Shown here piece by piece: positions 14,599-24,357 of a stretch of DNA of 48,553 nucleotides. The stretch covers positions 1 through 48,553 of the forward strand of contig JAJYTE010000020.1 of assembly GCA_021793215.1 (NCBI GenBank). The letters run 5' to 3'. The position numbers were made by a program, and so were the translations under genes. Origin of the DNA: Bacillota bacterium (GTDB lineage Bacteria > Bacillota > Sulfobacillia > JAJZYS01 > JAJYTV01). How positions within the stretch are numbered: the stretch's first letter is position 1; each line of letters starts with the position of its first letter. Under the pieces are notes generated by a model. It was not told the origin of the DNA, searched no databases, and saw only the letters and a list, made by a program, of their open reading frames with translations.

Positions 14599-14602
14599 TC
14601 TT

Positions 14603-14688
14603 TGGTGCCGGGGGCGGGACTCGAACCCGCATGGGCTTGCGCCCGGAGGATTTTAAGTCCTCTGCGTCTGCCATTCCGCCACCCCGGC
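14603..14688 (-). tRNA. tRNA-Leu (anticodon TAA)
   Basis: Eighty-six bases on the minus strand. The acceptor arm GCCGGGG pairs with CCCCGGC, followed by encoded ACCA. The anticodon arm is GAGGA-CTTAAAA-TCCTC with anticodon TAA. There is a long class II variable arm (CGGGCGCAAGCCCATG region) and the T arm GCGGGTTCGAGTCCCGC. The variable arm and anticodon identify it as leucine tRNA reading UUA/UUG. Confidence 0.95.
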
Positions 14689-14692
14689 CTGA

Positions 14693-15762
<1,070 letters not shown>

Positions 15763-15945
15763 CCGTAAGGTCCCTCCTTGTGTGCGTGGGCGCAGCCGAG
15801 GATCTCTTTGGTGCGCCACGGCAGAAAACCTTCCCAGGCCCGGTAGTCTTCCCTGTCATGGGAGCGCCGCGACGCAGCGTCGCAATTGGCGCCTCGCGAG
15901 CGGCTCACGTCGATGCCCCTCCCTTGGGTGCGGCGGCGCGGTGTC

Positions 15946-18051
15946 TTAGACGTGCTCTTTCAGAAAGTTCGTCCTGGACTCCACCACGAGGCGCTTCCAG
16001 GCGAGGCCGCGCACCGCGTGGCGCGACTCCGGCAGCACCCGCAGGGATACCGGGCGGTTCGCCTCCACGAGGGCCGCGATCATCCGCGCGGAGTGCCGAA
16101 AGTGGACGTTCTCGTCGACGAGACCGTGGATGATCAGGAGATCGCCCTCGAGCCGTTCCGCGAGACGGCAGAGCGACGCCTCCTCGTAGCCTGCGGCGTT
16201 TCGGTCCGGCAAACCCATGTAGCGCTCGGTGTACGCCGTGTCGTACCAGCGGAAGTCCGTCACGGGTGCTCCGGCCACGCCCGCCTTGAAGACGTCTGGC
16301 GCCTTCAGGAGGGCCGTGAGGGTCATGAACCCGCCGTAGCTCCAGCCGAAGATGCCGACCCGCGCAGCGTCGACGTTCTCCCGCTCGATGAGGTGGCGCA
16401 CCCCCGCGACCTGGTCGTCGAGCTCCACCGTGCCGAAGCGCTCAAAGAGCGGCGACTCGAACCGAAGGCCACGACCGAAGCTGCCGCGGTTGTCGAGCTT
16501 CCACACGACGTAGCCCTGTTGCGCCAGGTACTGCGCCTCAAGGTCTGCCGTGAGCTGCTCCCAGGTCTGGGTCACCATCTGGGCATGGGTGCCGCCGTAC
16601 ACCGAAACGATCGCCGGCAGCTTCCCAGGGGCCGGATTCTCGGGACGGTAGATCGCGCCGTAGATGGTCGTCTCCCCGTCGGCCGCTGTGACCTTGACGA
16701 TCTCCGGCACCTGCAGCCCGAGTTCCTCCGCCGACATCCCGGGCTCTTCGTAGATGACCTTTGCGTCCTCAGTGCCGACCCTGCATAGCCGCGTCACCGC
16801 CGGGCGTTCGAGGCTGCTCAGTCGCTCGACGTAGCTTCGGGCGTCCGGGCCGAAGGTGGCGGTATGCCAGCCGGGGGCCTGGGTCAGCCGCTCGCTTCCG
16901 CTGCTGTCGAGCGGGGCTGCGAAGAGGTGGCGCTGTGTCGGATCCTCGTCCCACCCGATGTAGTACGCGATCCGCCGCTCCTCGTCGAGGGCGGCGAGTG
17001 CGCTCACGTTGCCTTCGTCTGCGCCGAGCATGCGCTCCGCGCCGTCCGCGGCGCGCAGGTAGAAGCGCCGTGCGCCGCTGCGCTCACTCGAGTAGAGGAT
17101 CTCGCCCGTCTTGAGGAAGCGCGTGTCGTCGTTCACGTTGAACCACGGCGAGATCTCCTCTCGCAGTCGCGGGTGGGCCTTCGGATCGCCCGGATGGTAG
17201 ATCACCCAAGCGGCCCGACGCTGCAGCCGATCCATCCAGAGGGCGCAAAGATCGCCCTCCGGCGTCCACACCACGCGGCCAAGGTACTCGCCGCAGGTCT
17301 CGTACCACGTCGTCTCGCCGCCCCCCGAAGGCACCGTGCCAAGTCGGACGCGCGCGTTCTCGGCGCCGACGAAGGGGTAGCGGTGTTCCTCGACCCAGAC
17401 CTTGTCCGCGCCCTGGTGGGTGATCGGGTAGATGGGGATGTGGCGCTCATCGGACTCCTCGTAGGCGATGAGCTCCCCGTCCTCGCGGATCCAGTAGCCC
17501 TCGCCGCGGCCCAGTTCCTCCTGCGCGGCGTACTCCGCGAGACCGTGGGTGAGGCCAGGCTCGGCGCCGGAGGTGAGCGTGCGCAGATCGCCCGACGCGA
17601 GATCGAGGACATGCAGTTCTCCCTCGCGGACGAACGCGATGCGCCGGCCGTCCGGGAAGAGACGAGCGTCCTGCCCGTCACCGACCTCCGTCAGCGCCCG
17701 GAGTTCCTCCCCGGCCTTGCCGTACCAGACCTTGCCCGCATGCGGCACGAGGATCGCCTGGCCGAACACCTGGAAGGACGTAATGCCTCCCCACACCTGG
17801 CGCGTGCGTTCCCGGCGCAGCTCCTCCGCGAGCGAATAGGTGTCGCCCTCGCCAGGTGCCGTCGCGAGCCAGCTCGCCTGTCCGGACCCCACGTCGAAAC
17901 TCCACAGCTCCAAGGTCGTCGTGCCTTCGCGCGGTAAGAGGTAGATGACCTGCGAGCCGTCCTCGAGGAACTGCGGCATCTGCGGCCCACGCGCTCCGGG
18001 CGGCGGAAAGGTTGCGATCTGGTCCACAGCGATCTGGGCGTAGCGTTTCAA
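15946..18051 (-). CDS. S9-family peptidase (dipeptidyl peptidase IV / acylaminoacyl peptidase type)
   Basis: A 701-residue cytosolic serine peptidase with no signal peptide. Residues 1-440 form the beta-propeller, including AEYAAQEELGRGEGYWIRED, the Glu-containing loop that binds the substrate N-terminus in DPP IV. The alpha/beta-hydrolase domain follows with the nucleophile in GIFGWSYGGFM (Ser near 571), Asp in HGLVDENVHF and His in ESRHAVRG. The DPP IV-type Glu loop suggests an aminopeptidase cleaving dipeptides, but acylaminoacyl peptidase activity is possible. Monocistronic. Confidence 0.9.
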   Translation of the reverse strand: MKRYAQIAVDQIATFPPPGARGPQMPQFLEDGSQVIYLLPREGTTTLELWSFDVGSGQASWLATAPGEGDTYSLAEELRRERTRQVWGGITSFQVFGQAILVPHAGKVWYGKAGEELRALTEVGDGQDARLFPDGRRIAFVREGELHVLDLASGDLRTLTSGAEPGLTHGLAEYAAQEELGRGEGYWIREDGELIAYEESDERHIPIYPITHQGADKVWVEEHRYPFVGAENARVRLGTVPSGGGETTWYETCGEYLGRVVWTPEGDLCALWMDRLQRRAAWVIYHPGDPKAHPRLREEISPWFNVNDDTRFLKTGEILYSSERSGARRFYLRAADGAERMLGADEGNVSALAALDEERRIAYYIGWDEDPTQRHLFAAPLDSSGSERLTQAPGWHTATFGPDARSYVERLSSLERPAVTRLCRVGTEDAKVIYEEPGMSAEELGLQVPEIVKVTAADGETTIYGAIYRPENPAPGKLPAIVSVYGGTHAQMVTQTWEQLTADLEAQYLAQQGYVVWKLDNRGSFGRGLRFESPLFERFGTVELDDQVAGVRHLIERENVDAARVGIFGWSYGGFMTLTALLKAPDVFKAGVAGAPVTDFRWYDTAYTERYMGLPDRNAAGYEEASLCRLAERLEGDLLIIHGLVDENVHFRHSARMIAALVEANRPVSLRVLPESRHAVRGLAWKRLVVESRTNFLKEHV

Positions 18052-18124
18052 GGCGATACCTTCCTTGCACTGCTGTGTCGATCGTGCCTCATGCCACTTC
18101 GCCTGCGGCTGAACCGTCGCCTGC

Positions 18125-19453
18125 CTAGCGCTCGTATCCGTGCGCGCCGTCGATCTCCGCCAGGATGCAGCTCTCCTCGCGGACGACCGCGCGTTCCGCG
18201 CGCAGGATCTCCCGCACGCGCTCCAGCTGTCCCCGCTGCGCGGGCCGCGTGACGAGCGAGATCATCGCCTCCGAGTCACCGCTCGGAGGCTGGTGCACGG
18301 AGCCGAGGCTTACGCCCGCGCGCGCGAATGCCTGCGCCACCGCAGCGAGAACTCCCGCCTCCTCGCGCACCCTCAGGCGCAGGTAGTAGGCATGTTCGTG
18401 CGCCTCGAGCGGCACGAGCGCGGCCGGCTCGTGCGGCAGGGCGATGCTGCGCCCGCCGACGCGCCGTGCCCTCGCCGCGTCGAGGATGTCCCCGATCACG
18501 GCGGAACTCGTGGCGGGGCCGCCGGCTCCGGGCCCCTCGAACAGCAGCTCACCGATCGGCTCCCCGCGCACGTACACGGCGTTCTGCGCACCAGAGACAT
18601 CCGCAAGGGGGTGGGTTTGCGGGATCAGCGTCGGCGAGACGCCGAGGGCGAGCCCCTCCGGCGTCGCCTCCGCTCTCGCGATCAGCTTGATCACCGCACC
18701 GAGGCTCTTCGCCTCGCGCACATCGAGCGCGCTGATCGCGCGGATCCCGATGCGGTCGACGCGCTCGACGTCGACCCAGCCGCCGAACGCCAGGCTCGCG
18801 AGGATGGAGATCTTGCGCGCGGAGTCGACGGCATCGAGGTCGTCGGAAGGGTCCGCCTCCGCGTAGCCGCGACCCTGCGCCTCCCGAAGGGCTTCTTCCA
18901 ACGAGCTGCCATCCTGATGCATCCGGCTGAGGATGAAGTTCGTCGTGCCGTTGACGATGCCATGGATCGCCTGCAGCCGGTTGCCGGCAAGGGACTCCTG
19001 CAGCGAGCGGATGATCGGGATGCCGCCGGCGACGGCGGCCTCGAAGAGAAGGTCCGCGCCGGAGCGCAAGCCCGCGGCCGAGAGCTCGGGGCCGGCCCGC
19101 GCGATCACTTCTTTATTCGCCGTCACAACCGTCTTGCCGCGACGGATCGCCTCGGCGATGTAGCGGTGGGCCGGCTCGAAGCCCCCCATCAACTCGACGA
19201 CAACCTCGATCCCCTCGTCCTCGAGGATGTCCTCGGGATCGCAGGTCAGCCGCCCACGCAGGACCTCGGGCCGCGGCTTGTCCGTATCGCGGACGAGGAT
19301 GCACGCGACCTCGATGTCCTCGCCGAGGCGCGCCGCGAACAGCTCACGCTCGTGGTCCAGTACCTCGACGACCTGTTGCCCGACCGTTCCGAGTCCGAGC
19401 ACGCCGATGCGCAAGCCCGTCCACCGCCCCGTCCGCAGATTGTTGGCTGTCAT
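18125..19453 (-). CDS. hom: Homoserine dehydrogenase
   Basis: A 442-residue enzyme that reduces aspartate semialdehyde to homoserine, the branch point to threonine, methionine and isoleucine. Seen: Rossmann GVLGLGTVGQQVVEVL at the N-terminus, VVELMGG, VTANKEVIA, AAVAGGIPIIRSL, the catalytic GIVNGTTNFILSRM with YAEADPSDDLDAVDSARK, and a C-terminal ACT domain (YYLRLRVREEAGVLAAVAQ) for allosteric control. ATG 19453 is chosen because it gives the family N-terminus. The frame stays open far upstream, but that part is antisense to other genes. Product flow to threonine links it with the ilvA gene of this window. Confidence 0.95.
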   Translation of the reverse strand: MTANNLRTGRWTGLRIGVLGLGTVGQQVVEVLDHERELFAARLGEDIEVACILVRDTDKPRPEVLRGRLTCDPEDILEDEGIEVVVELMGGFEPAHRYIAEAIRRGKTVVTANKEVIARAGPELSAAGLRSGADLLFEAAVAGGIPIIRSLQESLAGNRLQAIHGIVNGTTNFILSRMHQDGSSLEEALREAQGRGYAEADPSDDLDAVDSARKISILASLAFGGWVDVERVDRIGIRAISALDVREAKSLGAVIKLIARAEATPEGLALGVSPTLIPQTHPLADVSGAQNAVYVRGEPIGELLFEGPGAGGPATSSAVIGDILDAARARRVGGRSIALPHEPAALVPLEAHEHAYYLRLRVREEAGVLAAVAQAFARAGVSLGSVHQPPSGDSEAMISLVTRPAQRGQLERVREILRAERAVVREESCILAEIDGAHGYER

Positions 19454-19537
19454 TGTAGCCGATCCGTCCGGAGCACGATAGGGACGGGCCCCGCCGCGGC
19501 GCCGCAGTGCTAGGATGTCTTCCAGGGGGTATGACAA

Positions 19538-20500
19538 GTGGCGCTCCTGATTCGCGAATCCGAGGTTCGCGCACTCCTCACGATCGACGACGCGATCGCC
19601 GCCGTCCGCGAGGTGCTGACGGCGCAGGGGCAGGGAACCCTGTCCGAGCAGCCGCGCCGCCGCGTGGTGGGCGAGGAGGCAGTGCTCTCGGGCATGTTCG
19701 CAAACCACCCCGCAAGACACCTGATCGGCGGCAAGGTCTACGTTGCCTCGAAGACCGGCGGCGTACGCTTCCTCGTCACCATCTGGGACGAACGGAGCGC
19801 GAAGCTTCTTGCGCTGATCGAGGGAGACGCGCTGGGGCAGATTCGCACCGGCGCCATCTCCGCCGTCGCCACGGACCTGATGGCCAGGAAGGACGCAACG
19901 CACCTCGGCATGATCGGCGCGGGCCACCAGGCCGAGACGCAGTTCGCCGCGATCGCCCGCGTCCGCCCGCTCGAGCGGGCGGTCGTCTACGCCCGCCGCC
20001 GTGACCGGCTGGAGGAGTTCTGCCGCAGGATGGCGGAGCGAACCGGGGTCGACGTGGTGCCCGCCGACGACCCGCGCGACTGCGTCGTGGGCCAGGACAT
20101 CGTCGTCGCGATCACCGGCGCGAAAGAAACGGTCGTATTCGGCAAGGACCTCAGCCCTGGCCAGCACATCAACGCGGCCGGCTCGAACCGCGCCCACGAC
20201 CGGGAGGTCGACGACGAGGCGGTCCTGCGCGCCTCTGTGGTCGCCGTGGACTCGCGCGCTACCGCCGAGATCGAGGCGGGAGACGTCATCCCGCTGCTGG
20301 AGAGGGGCCGGCTCCATCTCGCGGACCTGCCAGAGCTCGGCGAGATCCAGACGGGCAGGCGGCCCGGACGGCAGAACGACCAGGATATCACCCTCTTCCT
20401 CTCGCAGGGCATCGCCGCGCTCGACGTCGCCGCGGGGGCGGTCCTTCTGGAGAAGGCACGCGCCGCGGGCGTCGGCCAGGAGGTGGAGTTCCTCTCGTGA
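19538..20500 (+). CDS. Ornithine cyclodeaminase / mu-crystallin family dehydrogenase
   Basis: A 320-residue NAD(P)-binding protein. The Rossmann core is GMIGAGHQAETQFAAIA; the substrate face includes GGKVYVAS, an LIEGDALGQIRTGA segment and INAAGSN with DDEAVLRASVVAVDS. Members act as ornithine cyclodeaminases, alanine dehydrogenases, or ketimine and 2,3-diaminopropionate synthases; I cannot choose. GTG 19538 lies after AGGGGG. The next gene starts within its stop codon, so it heads an operon with an alpha/beta hydrolase and a small membrane protein, an unusual set without a known pathway. Confidence 0.88.
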   Translation: MALLIRESEVRALLTIDDAIAAVREVLTAQGQGTLSEQPRRRVVGEEAVLSGMFANHPARHLIGGKVYVASKTGGVRFLVTIWDERSAKLLALIEGDALGQIRTGAISAVATDLMARKDATHLGMIGAGHQAETQFAAIARVRPLERAVVYARRRDRLEEFCRRMAERTGVDVVPADDPRDCVVGQDIVVAITGAKETVVFGKDLSPGQHINAAGSNRAHDREVDDEAVLRASVVAVDSRATAEIEAGDVIPLLERGRLHLADLPELGEIQTGRRPGRQNDQDITLFLSQGIAALDVAAGAVLLEKARAAGVGQEVEFLS

Positions 20501-21324
20501 GCACTCTCCTGCGCCCGCGCCTCTCCTCCGGCGCCGCAGCCAGCGTGCAGGAGTTCGGCGCCGGGCCCGACGTCGCGCTGCTGCTGCCCGGCTCCGGCGC
20601 GGACCGCATGGCGCTTGGCCTGCAGGGCCGCGCGCTGCAGGCTGCCGGCCTGCGCGCGCTCTCTCTCGACTACCCAGGACTCGGGATGTCGCACGACCTG
20701 CCCCTGCCCGAGGACCTGGGCGCCCTCGCCGACTACGCCTTCTCTGCGCTCGACGCCCTCGACGTCGCGCGATGCCACCTCGTTGGCCACTCCCTGGGAT
20801 CCGCCCTCGCGCAGGAGATGGCGCTGCGCCACCCGGAACGAGCGCGCTCCATCGTGCTGCTCGCAACCTGGGGACGGGAGGACCCCTTCCTCGCGCTGCG
20901 CGGGCGCATCGTCGAGACGGTCGCCGGGTTGGGCTTCGAGGAGCGTACGGAGCTCCTCGCCTACTTCATGGCGAGCCGACCCTTCGTCAACGCGCTGCAC
21001 GATGGCAGCGGCGCGCTCGGGCTGCGCGCGAGCAGGGCCGTCGAGGACGAGACGATGCGCCACTACCTCTCCCTCGTGCGCGACCCGGATCGCCTCGATC
21101 GCCTGCGGGGCCTCGACATCCCCGCGCTGGTCATCGCCGGCGAGCACGACCTGATGACGCCACCGGAGTACGGCGCGGAGGTCGCCCAGGCACTGCCGCA
21201 GGCGGAGTTCCAGCTCCTGCGCGGCGAGCGCGCCGCGCACCTCTTCCACTACGAGCTCGGTGAGGAGACGAACGGCCACATCGTGCGCTTCCTGCGGGCG
21301 CTCAAGGGTCCCGGCCCGAACTGA
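20497..21324 (+). CDS. Alpha/beta-hydrolase
   Basis: A 275-residue alpha/beta-hydrolase fold enzyme. The nucleophile elbow is VGHSLGSA (Ser near 95); the acid is in AGEHDLMTP and the histidine in ERAAHLFHYE. The GTG start overlaps the upstream stop (GTGA), indicating translational coupling with the cyclodeaminase-family gene. Esterase, lactonase or peptidase specificity cannot be read from the sequence. Confidence 0.88.
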   Translation: MSTLLRPRLSSGAAASVQEFGAGPDVALLLPGSGADRMALGLQGRALQAAGLRALSLDYPGLGMSHDLPLPEDLGALADYAFSALDALDVARCHLVGHSLGSALAQEMALRHPERARSIVLLATWGREDPFLALRGRIVETVAGLGFEERTELLAYFMASRPFVNALHDGSGALGLRASRAVEDETMRHYLSLVRDPDRLDRLRGLDIPALVIAGEHDLMTPPEYGAEVAQALPQAEFQLLRGERAAHLFHYELGEETNGHIVRFLRALKGPGPN

Positions 21325-21337
21325 AAGGAGGATCCGC

Positions 21338-21592
21338 ATGGCTTCCCTCTCAGATCTCCCCGAGTCGCAGCGCATGCGCGTAGTACGACTGGGCTACTGG
21401 ACGTACGTGGTGCTTATCTTCGGCGCCGCCGCCGCCGTGATGTTCGTGCGCGGCGTCTGGGTACCCCTCACCGCCCCGCTCTCGGCCGTGTTCGTCGTGG
21501 CATTCGTCGTGATGGAACTCTACCAGCCCATCCTGATCCGCCGTTACGCGCGCGAGGCGCAGAAAGACAACCCCACGTCCGGGCCCAACTGA
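21338..21592 (+). CDS. Small two-helix membrane protein of unknown function
   Basis: An 84-residue protein. ATG 21338 has GAAAGGAGG upstream, 13 bases after the hydrolase stop. Two hydrophobic segments (about residues 20-40 and 43-63, VVLIFGAAAAVMFVRG and LSAVFVVAFVVMELY) are followed by a basic, then polar tail. I do not recognise the family. Confidence 0.75.
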   Translation: MASLSDLPESQRMRVVRLGYWTYVVLIFGAAAAVMFVRGVWVPLTAPLSAVFVVAFVVMELYQPILIRRYAREAQKDNPTSGPN

Positions 21593-21710
21593 CAAGCGGC
21601 ATCCGGGCGGGGTGCGAACCAGAGCACGATCGCAGCCGAGTCGCGCGGGTCCGGTTCAGCGAGACCATTGCGTAGAGCGTGCGGCCGATGATCGCCGCAC
21701 CGCGTCGCTC

Positions 21711-21727
21711 GACCGGCCGAGCCGGTC
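21711..21727. terminator. Short hairpin between convergent genes
   Basis: GACCGGC-CGA-GCCGGTC, a perfect 7-bp stem in the 186-base gap between the small membrane protein (plus) and the MFS transporter (minus). Possible terminator for either; no T-tract. Confidence 0.3.
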
Positions 21728-21778
21728 CGCCGGTTCGTGCCGGAGGAAGCGGCGGGGCACACAGCCTGACCGCGGCGG

Positions 21779-22945
21779 CTACTTCGTCCCCGTGACCTCT
21801 CCCGCCAGGTCGGCCACCGCATCGCCATGCCTTCTCCCGGAGCGGTGCCAAAGCAGTGCACCTGCGGCCGCCAGCGCAGCGATCGCGAGGAACACGCCGC
21901 CGTAGTGCACGCTGCCCAAGACCCACCCAAAGACCGGGAACAGCACGGCCACCATCGCACTCTGCAGTGCGCTCTGCAGAGAGAAGAGCGTCGCGCGCAG
22001 ACGCGGCGGGAAGAGCGGCATCTGCTCCGCGTCGAGCGCTGCCTCGTAGGCACCACCCGCGGCGCTCTCCAGTTGCTGCAAGCCGATGGCAGGCCAGAGC
22101 GACGACCGACCGACCAGCGCGTAGAGCGCCGCGAGACCCACCGGCAGCGCCTGCGCGAAGCGGCGGCGCGTCAGAGATCCCTGGAGCCTGCCCGCAAGGA
22201 GGCTGCCGAGGGCGAGCATCAGCTCCGATGCGCCCCTCGACCACGCCACAAGGGATGCTGCCGCGCCGCGCGCGGCCAGTAGCGGCTGCAGCAGCAGCGA
22301 AGCGAGGTTCATCGCGGCGAAGACGAGCGAGCCGGAAGCGATCGGGCGCAGGAGTGCGCGCGCGGCGGCGAGGACCTCACGCCAGGGCACTGGCTCGGCC
22401 GACGCATCGTGCGTGCGCGGGACGGTCGGCAGGAGGAGCGAGACGATTAGCGCGAAGCCCAGGGCGCCTGCCTCGACGTCGTAGGCCATGCCGAGCCCCC
22501 AGACCGCCGCCGCACCACCCCCGAGCAAGAGTCCCGCAGCGCTCGCCAGGGACCTCACGGCGCCCGCCTTCGCCGCGCGCCGTGGGTACTCGGCGGCATC
22601 CGAAGTCATCCCGTAGAGGACCGCTCTGTCCGCGCCGCTCGGCAGGACCCACGAGAGCGCCGAGAGGACGAACGCGGCGAGGAATGCCGTAGGGGCGGTG
22701 GCCGCAAGGAACAGAAGGTTGCTCCCTACGCCGCAGAGCGCGCCGAGCGCGAGGCTCCAGCGGTGGCCGACGCGGTCCGCGAAGTAGCCCGTGGGCACCT
22801 CGCCCAAGAGGACGGTCACGTGGAACGCGGATTCGAGGAGTCCGATCTCCCAGAGCGGCAGCCCACGGCCGAGCAGGTAGAGGATCCAGATGCCGGAGGT
22901 TGCACGCGCGCCACTTAGCGCCAGGTATGTGTAGTAGACGAGCAC
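21779..22945 (-). CDS. MFS transporter
   Basis: A 388-residue major facilitator with about 12 hydrophobic segments. The motif A loop between helices 2 and 3 reads GYFADRVGHRWSLALGAL. The N-terminus is VLVYYTYLALSGARATSGIW. GTG 22945 is preceded by CCAGGAGGT at ideal spacing; longer frames upstream run through a terminator hairpin. The family resembles small drug/sugar exporters; no substrate can be assigned. Confidence 0.88.
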   Translation of the reverse strand: MLVYYTYLALSGARATSGIWILYLLGRGLPLWEIGLLESAFHVTVLLGEVPTGYFADRVGHRWSLALGALCGVGSNLLFLAATAPTAFLAAFVLSALSWVLPSGADRAVLYGMTSDAAEYPRRAAKAGAVRSLASAAGLLLGGGAAAVWGLGMAYDVEAGALGFALIVSLLLPTVPRTHDASAEPVPWREVLAAARALLRPIASGSLVFAAMNLASLLLQPLLAARGAAASLVAWSRGASELMLALGSLLAGRLQGSLTRRRFAQALPVGLAALYALVGRSSLWPAIGLQQLESAAGGAYEAALDAEQMPLFPPRLRATLFSLQSALQSAMVAVLFPVFGWVLGSVHYGGVFLAIAALAAAGALLWHRSGRRHGDAVADLAGEVTGTK

Positions 22946-22967
22946 AGGGATACCTCCTGGACGAACA

Positions 22968-23010
22968 TGAGAAGGGCCGGGCGCGCCGCATGCGCACCCG
23001 GCCCTTCTCA
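22968..23010 (-). terminator. 14-bp hairpin terminator
   Basis: Arms 22968-22981 and 22997-23010 are exact complements and the loop can pair further. It begins 8 bases after the stop of the small CxxC ORF and ends 23 bases before the MFS start, closing the upstream transcript. Confidence 0.65.
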
Positions 23011-23017
23011 TCCCATC

Positions 23018-23137
23018 TCAGGGGATGAATCGACGGGGCGGGCGGCACGCGGCGCAACTGGGCATACGGATGCCCGATGGGCCCAGGTCGCCCATCTTTC
23101 CGCGGTAGATCGCGAGATGCCGCATCTCCCGGCGCAC
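23018..23137 (-). CDS. 39-residue basic CxxC protein, unknown
   Basis: GTG 23137 is preceded by GGGAGGG 6-7 bases upstream, and the frame ends 8 bases before a terminator hairpin. The product is strongly basic, with a CAAC pair followed by RPPRRF near its end. An in-frame ATG at 23155 lies on the wrong side of the ribosome site. It follows the reductase-like gene by about 30 bases on the same strand. The placement between a gene and its terminator is the main support; I know no family. Confidence 0.45.
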   Translation of the reverse strand: MRREMRHLAIYRGKMGDLGPSGIRMPSCAACRPPRRFIP

Positions 23138-23168
23138 AGCGTTCCCTCCCACCATGGACTGCGAAAGC

Positions 23169-24269
23169 TCAGGCACTCGTGGTGCTTCGGCTGGAGGCGC
23201 CGCGCGCTGCGCGGCGGATCTCCTCCACCTCTTCCTCCGGGATCGACCGCTCGAAGCGGCGAAAGCCCGCGACCGAGAAGCCGTGCTTCTTCGCGAACGT
23301 CCGGATCTCGCGCACGCGCTCGGGACGGATGTCGAGTCCGAGCGTGTAGCACTCGTAGCGGCGCTCGAGCGCAAGGATCATCGTCTCGGCGATGCACGCC
23401 TCGGCGTATCCGGGCGGGAAGCCGAAGTTGAAGCGGAAGTCCACGTCCCCCGGCACCGCGATCACGCCGCCGTCGATCACCAGGACGTCGCGGCGCTGCT
23501 CGTAAACCTTCTCGGAGACATTTCGCGGGCGTGCCACATCGCAGACGACGGCGCCGGGCCGAAGGTCCGCCGGTTCGAGCAGGACGCCCGTCGCGGAGGA
23601 GACGGTCAGCACGATGTCAGCGCGCCCCGAAGCAGCGCGCGCGTCTGTAGAGATCTCCACCTCGGTGCGCGTTCCGAGGTCCTGCACGTTGCGGGCCACA
23701 TCCTGCAGCTTGCGCGTCTGCCGGCCGACCAGCACGAGGCGGCGCACGTCGCCAGCCAGCGCGGCGGAAACCGCGCGACCGATCGCGCCGGTGGCGCCGA
23801 CGACGACGGCCGTGGAGTCGGCGGGCGAGATGCCCATCCGCTCCGCGCCGAGCAGCACCCCGTCGACCGCGGACGCAGACGTGTAGGAGTTGCCGGTCGT
23901 CACGGGGATGTCGAGCGCCTTCGCCACCGAGACGCCGCGGTCGCCGACCACCTTGGTGAAGGCGCCGAGGCCGACGATGCCGGCACCGAGCTCCTGCGCG
24001 ATCTTTCCCGCGCGAATGAGCTTCGGCAGCAGCACCTCGCGGAAAGAGAGCTCGAGCATCAGCCGCGCCGAGACCGGCATCACGATGAACCAGCCCTCGG
24101 CCTCCGCGCCGGTCTTCGAGCGCACACCGGTGATGTGGGAGACCTTGAACGGCGGCAGGTGGCTGAAGCCGCTCTCCACCAGCCGTTCCGGCGCGAACCG
24201 CAGCAACGGGTACTGTCGTGTGAAGTCCTCGAAGTGCAGGGGGTGCAGCACGAACGCGAAACGCTCCAC
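23169..24269 (-). CDS. Rossmann-fold oxidoreductase resembling long-chain acyl-ACP reductase
   Basis: A 366-residue protein with a central NAD(P)-binding site VVVGATGAIGRAVSAALAG. The surrounding architecture matches cyanobacterial acyl-ACP reductase (AAR): an N-terminal hydrophobic region, TTGNSYTSASAVDGVL just before the Rossmann motif, RNVS...VIDGGVIAVPGDVDF and AETMILALERRYECYTLG near the C-terminus. AAR makes fatty aldehydes from acyl-ACP; Bacillota homologues are uncharacterised as far as I know. The start is decided by spacing. GGAGG directly abuts ATG 24275, which is too close, whereas in-frame GTG 24269 is 6 bases away. A 39-residue CxxC protein follows. Confidence 0.65.
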   Translation of the reverse strand: MERFAFVLHPLHFEDFTRQYPLLRFAPERLVESGFSHLPPFKVSHITGVRSKTGAEAEGWFIVMPVSARLMLELSFREVLLPKLIRAGKIAQELGAGIVGLGAFTKVVGDRGVSVAKALDIPVTTGNSYTSASAVDGVLLGAERMGISPADSTAVVVGATGAIGRAVSAALAGDVRRLVLVGRQTRKLQDVARNVQDLGTRTEVEISTDARAASGRADIVLTVSSATGVLLEPADLRPGAVVCDVARPRNVSEKVYEQRRDVLVIDGGVIAVPGDVDFRFNFGFPPGYAEACIAETMILALERRYECYTLGLDIRPERVREIRTFAKKHGFSVAGFRRFERSIPEEEVEEIRRAARGASSRSTTSA

Positions 24270-24357
24270 GCGCATCCTCCTAAAACTTGTGCACAGGTTC
24301 GTGCACATCGTAGCATGCCCGGGGCCGGCAGGCAACGCGCCGTCTCGCGGCGCGAAG

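Larger units (their letters stand above)
13982..14602. other. Gene-poor stretch between arsR and tRNA-Leu holding an integrase remnant
   Basis: Apart from the tyrosine-recombinase remnant at 14199-14435, I see no supported gene. The short minus-strand frame at 13978-14166 has no family features. Structures present: GGCGCC-AAAAG-GGCGCC at 14514-14530 and a near-perfect 10-bp hairpin at about 14544-14569. The stretch looks like the residue of an element integrated beside the tRNA gene. Confidence 0.4.

Noticed and set aside
18125-20866. 913-residue open frame extending homoserine dehydrogenase far upstream
   Set aside because: The extra 471 codons are antisense to the cyclodeaminase-family and hydrolase genes and have the arginine-rich composition typical of shadow frames in high-GC DNA.
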